In this document: positions 27,701-34,319 of the stretch, in pieces
Layout of the letters: each line of letters opens with the position of its first letter
How positions within the stretch are numbered: position 1 is the stretch's first letter
Assembly: GCA_944386175.1 (NCBI GenBank)
Contig: CALXAB010000016.1
Location: 1-34,319 of the forward strand
Length of the DNA stretch: 34,319 nt
Direction: 5' to 3'
From: an uncultured Clostridia bacterium
Lineage (GTDB): Bacteria; Bacillota; Clostridia; TANB77; CAG-508
The notes under the pieces: model-generated
The model's database searches: none
The model's input: only the letters and a program-made list of their open reading frames with translations
Told to the model about the DNA's origin: nothing
Program-made: the position numbers and the translations under genes

Positions 27701-28312
27701 TTATTCTATTTCAATCTTGTCATCAATTATACTCACATATGCTTGTCTATAAAGTGGTTCTTCTTCTCTGTCAAATTCTTTTACTATATTTGCAATTCTA
27801 ATTTGCACCGTATCTAGCATTCCAACAGCGATAATGGCTTGCTTATTTCCTTTAGCTCCTGCATGTGCTAATCCTCTTAAAGCTCCTAATACAATAATGT
27901 TTTCTGATGCCATTACTTCTGCTCCTGAATTTACATCTCCTATTATTACTAAACTACCTTCTGATTCTAATTTTTGTCCTGAACGTAATGATCCTCTATG
28001 AAAAGTTGTTTCAGATATTGTTGTCTTTTTTTCAAATGTCTTTTTTATACTGTGTAGCCCTAAACTTTTTGGCATATCAAAATCTATGTCTACATCTATT
28101 TTGCTTTTTATTAGTTCCTGAATTTGTGCAATTTCTTTATTTTTTAAAACTTTTCCTACCACTCTTATTGGTGTTTTTTCATCTTTGTATAGTTTTTTTA
28201 AGTCTGGTAATTTTCTTTTTAGTGCTGAAATGAGCTCGATTTGCTCTGCTTCTTCATTTAATTTAATAATTATCTCATTCCTCTTTAAATTAATACTTAC
28301 ACAATTTTTCAT
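27701..28312 (-). CDS. minC: Septum site-determining protein MinC
   Basis: MinC inhibits FtsZ polymerisation away from midcell, normally recruited to the membrane by MinD. The C-terminal MinC domain, a beta-helix involved in dimerisation and MinD binding, is clear at about 103-190: TFHRGSLRSGQKLESEG, GDVNSGAEVMASENIIVLG, LRGLAHAGAKG. The N-terminal FtsZ-inhibiting domain is shorter and more diverged, as in other Firmicutes. I start at the ATG 28310-28312 (203 aa, MKNCVSINLK), preceded by GAAAGGA. The reading frame stays open further upstream, but those codons (KLEKDCLNS and so on) come from the hairpin repeat between pbp2 and minC and are unlikely to be protein. No minD or minE follows in this window. 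Confidence 0.95.
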   Translation of the reverse strand: MKNCVSINLKRNEIIIKLNEEAEQIELISALKRKLPDLKKLYKDEKTPIRVVGKVLKNKEIAQIQELIKSKIDVDIDFDMPKSLGLHSIKKTFEKKTTISETTFHRGSLRSGQKLESEGSLVIIGDVNSGAEVMASENIIVLGALRGLAHAGAKGNKQAIIAVGMLDTVQIRIANIVKEFDREEEPLYRQAYVSIIDDKIEIE

Positions 28313-28330
28313 TTTTAACATCCTTTCTTT

Positions 28331-28402
28331 TAGGGAATTAAGACAGTCTTTTTCCAATTTTGGCCGCGTCCCCAAATTGGAAAAAGTGTTCTCAATTCCC
28401 TA
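28331..28402 (-). repeat. Long hairpin between pbp2 and minC carrying the 27-nt repeat tip
   Basis: TAGGGAATT (28331-28339) pairs with AATTCCCTA (28394-28402); the stem continues with imperfections to TTTTTCCAATTTTGG against CCCAAATTGGAAAAA, with a CCGCG tip. The base of the stem contains the pbp2 stop codon (28400-28402). The tip 28354-28380 differs by one base from that at 1998-2024. No T-run follows the stem on the minus strand, so termination here may be weak and the structure may instead attenuate or process between pbp2 and minC. Confidence 0.8.
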
Positions 28403-30511
28403 GTTCATGATTTCTACGTATGGAATTGCTGACATATCTTCTTCTACATTTTGTGTGTTCATCCCAAAGTATTCTTGCATTATGTCTCTTACAACCTCTG
28501 CCGTATAATTTCCATGACCACCATTTTCAACCATAACTACTATTGCAATCTCTGGATTGTCAAATGGTGCAAACCCTACAAACCATGCATGTACTTGATT
28601 ATTTGGTGCTTCTGCTGAACCTGTTTTTCCTCCTACTGATATATTAAAGTCCTTAAATCTAACATATGCTGTACCAGAGCTATCTTGTGTAACAGATTCC
28701 ATACCTGCTAATACTGCATCTAGATTTTCTTGTTTTATATTTAGATTTTCTTGTTGCTCTTCATTTATTCCTAATTTTTGATTTACAAATGAATTTATTT
28801 CTTGTTTTGATGCTTCTGTTCCGTCTGATTTCCTAATTGTTTTTACTATACTAACATCTATTTGATGTCCTCCGTTTGCTAACATGCTTATATATTTTGC
28901 CATTTGTAGTGGACTAAATTCATTATCAAGTTGTCCTATTGCTGATTGCAATGTATCTCCAGGCCCCCATGTGGATTCATTTGGATGTAATTTTTGTTTT
29001 GATTCTTTACTAGATACTACACCAGATGTTTCTGATGGTAATTCTATTCCTGTTTTATTTCCTAGTCCGAAATATCTTGCATATTTTACTAATGTATCAA
29101 TTCCCATTCTATCTGCTGTCTCGTAAAAGAAATAGTTACATGATCTTTCTATTGCTTGTGAGACATTTAGCCAACCATGTCCTCTTCCATAATCAGAATA
29201 ATACCAACATTTTGGTTGATAATCTCTATATTTTCTATACACACCTGTGTCATTTATTCTTGTATTTAAATTTATAGCTCCTGATTCTAATCCTGCAATT
29301 GCTGTTATCATTTTAAAAGTCGAACCTGGAGAATATGAGTTTTGTATTGCTTTATCTACTAATGGTTTTGCTTGATTATTTGTATAGTTATTCCAATTTT
29401 CTGTACTTATGCCTCCTACAAAGTCTGCTGGATTATAATTTGGATAACTTGCCATTGCCAAGACTTCCCCTGTTTTTACATCCATTACAACACAGGCACC
29501 TGCTTTTGTATCAAATCTTTGTCCAAAGCCTCCACTTGCTATTTTATTTATATTTGCTTCTAATGCGTTTTCAGTTATTTTTTGTAAATTAGCGTCTATA
29601 GTTAATACTATATCAGCTCCAGCAACTGCTTCTTTAGCTGTATATTCTGCTGTTGTTGTTCCATCTACTGCCATATCTATTTGTTTTGTACCATTTTTTC
29701 CCTTTAAGTACTCTTCAAAAACATATTCTACACCAGTTTTCCCTATAATATCATTCATTCCATATGTATCTTTTCTTGATTCATACTCTTCACTTGTTAT
29801 CTGACTTGCATAACCTAATATATGTGAAGCTAAACTTCCTGATGTATATTCTCTTATTGGCTTTACTACAATATTTATACCTGCATATTTATCTGAACTT
29901 TCGCTAAATTCTGCCACTGCTTCTTGTGGTATATTTTCTGAAATTACCACTGATTTTGTACTACTATATCCATTTACTGTTATTTTATATCTAATTAGCA
30001 TTACTTTTCTTGCTTCTTGTACATTTTCAAATTGTATTTCATATCTATTTTTCAATTTGTAAAATGCTTGCTCTGCTGTTATATTTTCGTCAAAATTATT
30101 ATCTTTTTTCCATGAACTAAGACTTTCTCCTGATATTCTAAATTCAAAAGGTTCAATTTTTATTGGTAATATATCATCATAAGAACAGCCATATTTTTCC
30201 AAAGTTTGTATCATATTAAGTATTGCTTGATTTAAGTCTTTGTCTTCTACTTTTGTTTTATACATTTCTAAAGAATATTCTATTTTAGAAGTTACTAACT
30301 CTACCCCTGTTCTATCAACTATTGAACCTCTTGCTGCTTCTAATGAGCTTTCTCTTGTTAGCCTAGTGTTTGATTGTTCTCTGTATTCTGCACCATGTAC
30401 TATTTGAAGACTAAATAGCCTAACAATTAATACTATTCCTACAATATATATCAATACAGTTAATATATTAAATCTTAAATTAATATTTAATTTTCCTTTT
30501 CTTTTTACCAA
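28400..30511 (-). CDS. mrdA: Penicillin-binding protein 2 (elongation-specific transpeptidase)
   Basis: A class B PBP of 703 aa that crosslinks peptidoglycan with the Rod/elongation complex. One membrane anchor (about 15-35) is followed by the dimerisation or pedestal region (about 50-250, with EAARGSIVDRTG). The transpeptidase domain carries all three active-site motifs: STFK (397-400, catalytic Ser397), SCN (457-459) and KTGS (629-632). GPGDTLQSAIGQ is also typical. The start is a TTG (30509-30511) with AGAGGTG at 5-nt spacing. It lies 14 bp after mreD in the mreBCD-mrdA order standard for rod-shaped Firmicutes, supporting PBP2/PbpA over a division PBP. Its stop codon sits in a hairpin repeat. 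Confidence 0.97.
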   Translation of the reverse strand: MVKRKGKLNINLRFNILTVLIYIVGIVLIVRLFSLQIVHGAEYREQSNTRLTRESSLEAARGSIVDRTGVELVTSKIEYSLEMYKTKVEDKDLNQAILNMIQTLEKYGCSYDDILPIKIEPFEFRISGESLSSWKKDNNFDENITAEQAFYKLKNRYEIQFENVQEARKVMLIRYKITVNGYSSTKSVVISENIPQEAVAEFSESSDKYAGINIVVKPIREYTSGSLASHILGYASQITSEEYESRKDTYGMNDIIGKTGVEYVFEEYLKGKNGTKQIDMAVDGTTTAEYTAKEAVAGADIVLTIDANLQKITENALEANINKIASGGFGQRFDTKAGACVVMDVKTGEVLAMASYPNYNPADFVGGISTENWNNYTNNQAKPLVDKAIQNSYSPGSTFKMITAIAGLESGAINLNTRINDTGVYRKYRDYQPKCWYYSDYGRGHGWLNVSQAIERSCNYFFYETADRMGIDTLVKYARYFGLGNKTGIELPSETSGVVSSKESKQKLHPNESTWGPGDTLQSAIGQLDNEFSPLQMAKYISMLANGGHQIDVSIVKTIRKSDGTEASKQEINSFVNQKLGINEEQQENLNIKQENLDAVLAGMESVTQDSSGTAYVRFKDFNISVGGKTGSAEAPNNQVHAWFVGFAPFDNPEIAIVVMVENGGHGNYTAEVVRDIMQEYFGMNTQNVEEDMSAIPYVEIMN

Positions 30512-30525
30512 TATTACACCTCTTT

Positions 30526-31059
30526 TTAAAAATATCTTGTTAGTATCTTATTTCCTTTATATTCGTTTTCTATATAATATCCTGCTTTTTGAATTAATGG
30601 ATAGATTATAATTGTCAATATCAAATTATATATAACTTCTATTACTAAAATTTTTATAAAATTCATTATTTCTATACTATTAGATAATAAGACATAATTT
30701 ATAAAATATCTTATAATTTCAAAAATTATTGTTGCTACTAATACCATTACCATAATAGTTATTCTACTATCTTTTGAAAAGTTTTTATCAAACAATCCCG
30801 CCATAAATCCAATTGTCCCTAAACCTATAGCATATGTTCCTATTTTGTTTCCTATTACTAAATCTAGTATAAGTCCTGTTACAATTCCATATATAGTACC
30901 CATTGTTTTACTAGCAAACAAACCTATAAATAATACAAATACAACAAATAAATTTGGCATTATTCCAGATATAGTAAACCAATTAAAAAAATTTGATTGC
31001 AAATAATATATTATAAACATTGTTAATATTAAAACTATATTTATGATTGTTTTTTTCAA
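30526..31059 (-). CDS. mreD: Rod shape-determining membrane protein MreD
   Basis: A 177-aa integral membrane protein with about five or six hydrophobic segments and few charges, normal for MreD. IMPNLFVVFVLFIGLFASKT followed by IYGIVTGLILDL is the typical first conserved stretch, and GTIGFMAGLFDK the second. It acts with MreC, RodA and PBP2 in lateral wall synthesis. The start is a TTG (31057-31059) with AGAGGTGA in front. It lies 14 bp after mreC and 14 bp before mrdA, so the three are surely co-transcribed. Confidence 0.93.
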   Translation of the reverse strand: MKKTIINIVLILTMFIIYYLQSNFFNWFTISGIMPNLFVVFVLFIGLFASKTMGTIYGIVTGLILDLVIGNKIGTYAIGLGTIGFMAGLFDKNFSKDSRITIMVMVLVATIIFEIIRYFINYVLLSNSIEIMNFIKILVIEVIYNLILTIIIYPLIQKAGYYIENEYKGNKILTRYF

Positions 31060-31073
31060 TTAGTTCACCTCTT

Positions 31074-31886
31074 TTATTGATTTACTATTACTAATACTGT
31101 ATCTAATTTATTAAAATCTACTGCTGTTTCTACTAGTGCATATCTATCTGTTATATTTTGAGTATTTTCTACTTTTTGTATTGTACCAACATGTATTCCT
31201 TTTGGATAAATTCCTCCTAAACCTGAGGTTTCTATACTGTCTCCTTGTATTACATTTGCTTCAGTTGGTATATACATTGCTTTTAATGTAGAATTATTAT
31301 CTAATGTTCCTTTACAAACTATTGTATCTTTATCACTCATTGTACAACTAACAGAACTTGCTGTATCTATGATTGTTTGTATTTTGGCTGTATTTTCTGT
31401 AACCGAAATAACATGACCTACTAACCCTTGGTCTGCTATTACTGTCATATTTTCTTCTAATCCGTCTTCTTTACCAATATTTATTACTATAGTTTTTGAA
31501 TAGTTACTTATATCTTTGTTTATTACATACCCTGGTACTGTTTTATATTCTCCATATTTTTCTGTTAAATTTAAATATTCTTTTAATGTGTTATTCTCTG
31601 TTTTTATATTTTCTAATTCTCTTAGTGATTGCTCTAGCTCGCTGTTTTTATCCTTTAATTCTTCATTTTCTTGTTTAAGATTATTTATATCTGTAAAAAA
31701 CGTGTTATTTCCACTTAATTTATTCTTTAAATATGTTAATCCATTTTGAATTGGCATGACTAAATTACTTGCTACATTCTCAAAAAATGATGAATTACTT
31801 TCTCCATTTGAAAAAATTACTATTAAAATTAATACAATTACAGTTATAATTATCCCTATTATTCCACCTTTTTTATTTCTATACAT
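31074..31886 (-). CDS. mreC: Rod shape-determining protein MreC
   Basis: A 270-aa bitopic protein that links the MreB filament to periplasm-side wall synthases, with most of its mass outside the membrane. It has a basic N-terminus MYRNKK, one membrane helix (about 8-26), a coiled coil (about 65-110, NNLKQENEELKDKNSELEQS) and the two-barrel MreC core. That core shows INIGKEDGLEENMTVI, GLVGHVISV, TSGLGGIYPKGIHVG and a C-terminal DTVLVIVNQ. The ATG follows GAGGAG. It is 88 bp after mreB, a larger gap than elsewhere in the cluster, with no clear terminator or promoter in it. Confidence 0.97.
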   Translation of the reverse strand: MYRNKKGGIIGIIITVIVLILIVIFSNGESNSSFFENVASNLVMPIQNGLTYLKNKLSGNNTFFTDINNLKQENEELKDKNSELEQSLRELENIKTENNTLKEYLNLTEKYGEYKTVPGYVINKDISNYSKTIVINIGKEDGLEENMTVIADQGLVGHVISVTENTAKIQTIIDTASSVSCTMSDKDTIVCKGTLDNNSTLKAMYIPTEANVIQGDSIETSGLGGIYPKGIHVGTIQKVENTQNITDRYALVETAVDFNKLDTVLVIVNQ

Positions 31887-31974
31887 TTTTTCTCCTCATT
31901 TTATATATTATAGTAATTAAAACTGTCCTTTTTTATTTACATTGCCTTTTTCTTAATGTATTAACACTACGATA

Positions 31975-33006
31975 TTATCTTCTTCTACGCGCATTAATTA
32001 GGACTGTTTTTAATCTCTCTAAATCTTCTAATGTTTTGCCTGTTCCTCTTACTACACAGTCTAAAGGCTCTTCAGCTACATATACTGGCATTCCTGTTTC
32101 TATACTTATTAATTTATCAAGATTTTTTATTAAAGCTCCTCCACCTGCTAAAACAATTCCTTTTTCCATTATATCTGAAGCTAATTCAGGTGGCGTCTTT
32201 TCCAAAGTTACTTTTACTATATCAACAATTTTTGTAATAGATTCTTTTATTGCTTCTTCTACCTGAACAGATGTAATTTGAACATTTCTTGGTAATCCAT
32301 CTACTAAGTCTCTTCCTCTTATTTCCATTGACATTTCTGTCATTAATGGCATTGCACAACCAATTTGAATTTTTATTTGTTCTGCTGTAGTTTCTCCTAT
32401 TGCCAAATTCATCTCTCTTTTTACGTAATTTACAATATCTTCATCTAACTCATCTCCAGCAACTCTTAGGGAATGACTAACTACAATTCCTCCTAAAGAT
32501 ATAACAGCAACTTCTGTTGTTCCACCACCAATGTCTACTATTATACTTCCACTTGGCTCTGCCACATCTAAAGATGCTCCTATAGCTGCTGCCATTGGTT
32601 CTTCTATTAAATATACTTCTTTTGCTCCGGCTTGTAAAACTGATTCTTCTACTGCTCTTTCCTCTACTTCTGTTATTCCTGAAGGTACTCCTACAACAAC
32701 TCTAGGTCTTCCTATACTATATCTTTTTCCTACTTTTTCTATTATATTTTTTAACATTAATTGTGTTGCTGTAAAATCTGCTATAACACCATCTTTTAAA
32801 GGTCTAACTGCTTTTATTTGGTCTGGTGTTCTACCTAGCATTTCCTTTGCTTCTGTACCAGTTGCCATAATATTTCCAGTTTTTCTATTAATAGCCACAA
32901 CAGATGGTTCTTTTAATACTATTCCTTTTCCTTTTACAGTAACTAATAAATTTGCTGTTCCTAAGTCAATACCAATATCTTTTGATCCAAATGTAAAAAA
33001 TTTCAT
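31975..33006 (-). CDS. mreB: Rod shape-determining actin homologue MreB
   Basis: MreB is the bacterial actin that forms membrane-bound filaments directing lateral wall synthesis. The 343-aa sequence has the actin-fold nucleotide motifs: phosphate 1 DIGIDLGTANLLV (10-22), phosphate 2 VDIGGGTTEVAVISLGG (157-173) and the adenosine motif VLAGGGALI (285-293). The PxxxxVVAIN and RPLKDGVIADF segments are typical of the family. The basic ending NARRRR is also common. The ATG has GAAAGGA. The mreCD neighbourhood argues for MreB, though separation from the close paralogue Mbl rests on context. It lies 43 bp after radC. Confidence 0.98.
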   Translation of the reverse strand: MKFFTFGSKDIGIDLGTANLLVTVKGKGIVLKEPSVVAINRKTGNIMATGTEAKEMLGRTPDQIKAVRPLKDGVIADFTATQLMLKNIIEKVGKRYSIGRPRVVVGVPSGITEVEERAVEESVLQAGAKEVYLIEEPMAAAIGASLDVAEPSGSIIVDIGGGTTEVAVISLGGIVVSHSLRVAGDELDEDIVNYVKREMNLAIGETTAEQIKIQIGCAMPLMTEMSMEIRGRDLVDGLPRNVQITSVQVEEAIKESITKIVDIVKVTLEKTPPELASDIMEKGIVLAGGGALIKNLDKLISIETGMPVYVAEEPLDCVVRGTGKTLEDLERLKTVLINARRRR

Positions 33007-33049
33007 TTTAATATTTTCCTTTCTTTCTTGAATTATTTAACATCCTTTA

Positions 33050-33751
33050 TTAAGTTTTATCAGATATCATTTCTGAAAAAATACTTGTAAAATTCATGTC
33101 TCCTATAATTATATGGTCTAAAAGTTTAATTCCTAAAATTTGTGCTGCATCATATAATCTATTAGTTATCGTAATATCTGATTCACTAGGTGTACAATCT
33201 CCTGTAGGATGATTATGTACTAATATAATTTTGGGAGCTTTCATTTTTATTGGTTCAGATAGTACGTCTTTCATACCTATTTCAGCAAAGTTTGTACCAC
33301 CTATTGCAATATCCTGTATTTTAAGTATTTGATTTTTTTCATTTAATATTACTACTTTTGCAATTTCTTTTTTTTCAAATCTTAATTCATTCATAAGTAT
33401 CTTTGCTAAATCATATGGTTGCCTCACTTTTACTTTTTTATAATTATTTGGTCTAGACATTCTAATTGCTAATTCACATACTGCTTTTAACTGTATTGCT
33501 TTTACTTTTCCTATTCCTTTTATTTTTGTTAATTCTTCTATTGTCATATTTCTTAAAAAATTCAGCTCGTCTATATTTTCGTTGTTCATATTTAATATGT
33601 TTTGTGCTATTTGTACCGAATTTTCTTTTCTAGTTCCTGTTTTTATTATAATTGCCAATAATTCTGCATTTGATAAATTTTTTTCTCCATATAATTCTAA
33701 TTTTTCGTATGGTCTTTCTAATTCTGGCAATTCTTTCATTTTTAGAGACAA
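33050..33751 (-). CDS. radC: RadC family JAB1/MPN-domain protein
   Basis: A 233-aa protein with the RadC layout: N-terminal conserved GEKNLSNAELLAIIIKTGT, a helix-hairpin-helix region (about 75-90, IKGIGKVKAIQLKA), then the MPN/JAMM metalloprotease-like domain. The JAMM residues are present: E157, HNHPTGD with H179 and H181, and S189 with D192. Once thought to be a DNA repair protein, its true role is uncertain. The start is a TTG (33749-33751) with AAGGAAGG at good spacing; the ATG four codons later is too far from that site. It lies between the DUF4321 gene and mreB, a conserved clostridial order. Confidence 0.97.
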   Translation of the reverse strand: MSLKMKELPELERPYEKLELYGEKNLSNAELLAIIIKTGTRKENSVQIAQNILNMNNENIDELNFLRNMTIEELTKIKGIGKVKAIQLKAVCELAIRMSRPNNYKKVKVRQPYDLAKILMNELRFEKKEIAKVVILNEKNQILKIQDIAIGGTNFAEIGMKDVLSEPIKMKAPKIILVHNHPTGDCTPSESDITITNRLYDAAQILGIKLLDHIIIGDMNFTSIFSEMISDKT

Positions 33752-33787
33752 ATAAATTCCTTCCTTTCTATTTTTTATTGCCCCTAA

Positions 33788-34045
33788 TTATATTTTTTTA
33801 TATATAAATATTGCCAAAGTCATTCCTATTATACTAGCAACACTTATTTTGAATGTTAATGCAAAACTTAATTTTAAAACTCCTAGGTCTAATGGTATTG
33901 GATTTTCTAATCCGAAACTTTGACTATATGATAACCACCATAACCAATCAACTCTAGACGCTAATTCCCCTAGTAGTCCCCCAACTACTAGTCCTGATAA
34001 AATAAATATTAATAATATCCATATATTTTTTTCTTTTGTTGCCAT
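33788..34045 (-). CDS. Small membrane protein, DUF4321-like
   Basis: An 85-aa protein with two hydrophobic segments: ILLIFILSGLVVGGLLGELA near the N-terminus and ISVASIIGMTLAIFIYKK at the C-terminus. Between them, VDWLWWLSYSQSFGLENP and PLDLGVLKLSFAL fit the DUF4321 pattern known upstream of radC and mre genes in Clostridia. Function is unknown; an envelope role is inferred from the neighbours. I start at the ATG 34043-34045, behind GGAGGT at 7-nt spacing. An upstream ATG at 34060 overlaps that binding site and would only add MEVKD. It is first in the cluster, behind a well-formed promoter. Confidence 0.85.
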   Translation of the reverse strand: MATKEKNIWILLIFILSGLVVGGLLGELASRVDWLWWLSYSQSFGLENPIPLDLGVLKLSFALTFKISVASIIGMTLAIFIYKKI

Positions 34046-34099
34046 ATCTTTTACCTCCATATTTTCTTCTCTTACGGGTGTTTATTTTTTCACATATGT

Positions 34100-34128
34100 A
34101 TTATATATTGATTTAACATTTTTTTCAA
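34100..34128 (-). promoter_or_regulatory. Sigma-A-type promoter of the DUF4321-radC-mre cluster
   Basis: TTGAAA (34123-34128) and TATAAT (34100-34105) on the minus strand are separated by 17 nt, giving a leader of about 50 nt before the DUF4321 gene. The remaining sequence to 34319 is AT-rich and holds no gene or hairpin that I can support. Confidence 0.65.
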
Positions 34129-34319
34129 GTAAATTTTGGTATTTTCTTCAATTAAATAATTAAAAAATCACAGAATTATCTAGCACTAGTTGAATTAAAT
34201 TTTTATTTATGATATATTTAAAAAAGTTTATTATTTTTATTACCCCGTAGTTTGGTATTAAATAAAATTTTTTAAATAACTTTAAGCTTAGAGTCATAAG
34301 CTTTTAATTTTGTCAACTT

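Noticed and set aside
28313-28375. An N-terminal extension of minC starting at 28375
   Set aside because: The added codons come from the hairpin repeat, while a good ribosome binding site GAAAGGA stands before the ATG at 28312, giving a normal MinC length.
32531-33031. A 166-codon open frame on the plus strand
   Set aside because: It is antisense to mreB, whose actin motifs are intact; no start site or family signature supports the plus-strand reading.
34061-34319. A tRNA or other RNA gene at the right end
   Set aside because: The stretch is AT-rich with no cloverleaf-like pairing or conserved T-loop sequence; only the promoter is supportable.

Overview
The window is very AT-rich and almost all coding runs leftward: 17 genes on the minus strand and one two-gene unit on the plus strand. 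SpoIIE identifies an endospore former. The genes, strong AGGAGG-type ribosome binding sites, frequent TTG starts and low GC together point to a Clostridia-type Bacillota, perhaps an uncultured gut lineage; I cannot place it more precisely.

Reading in the direction of transcription (right to left), the right third is a conserved envelope and cell-shape block: a small DUF4321 membrane protein, radC, mreB, mreC, mreD, an mrdA-type PBP2 and minC. It runs from a good sigma-A-like promoter at 34100-34128. These genes build the elongation machinery (MreB filament, MreC/MreD, transpeptidase) plus the division-site inhibitor MinC. No minD or minE follows. A convergent plus-strand pair of small genes (Asn-rich linker protein and a short membrane protein) abuts minC.

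The middle (8.1-26.2 kb) is an accessory-looking island of four giant surface proteins, about 18 kb in all. It is a tandem duplication of a two-gene unit: a ~1600-residue DUF11/SdrD-B stalk protein followed by a ~1345-residue protein with a degenerate thioester-like head and Cna-B/SdrD-B domains. All four have an N-terminal signal or anchor segment and a C-terminal hydrophobic helix with basic tail. A promoter precedes copy 1, and the two copies share a conserved ~54-nt leader block.

The left part has spoIIE, a WG-repeat membrane protein, an unrecognised tail-anchored protein, and a short unit GNAT - acpS - tatD.

The intergenic regions hold a family of long fold-back repeats. Two full copies (5019-5331 and 26495-26702) share a ~132-bp self-complementary core but have different, internally complementary arms. 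A half copy lies at about 8013-8092. Arm sequence also recurs at 50-92. It supplies the last seven codons and stop of both tatD and spoIIE, giving the unrelated proteins the same tail, RGR(C/S)FNP. A second repeat, a 27-nt asymmetric hairpin containing CGTCCCCAAA (plus strand), occurs three times at gene 3' ends and probably works as terminator at two of them.
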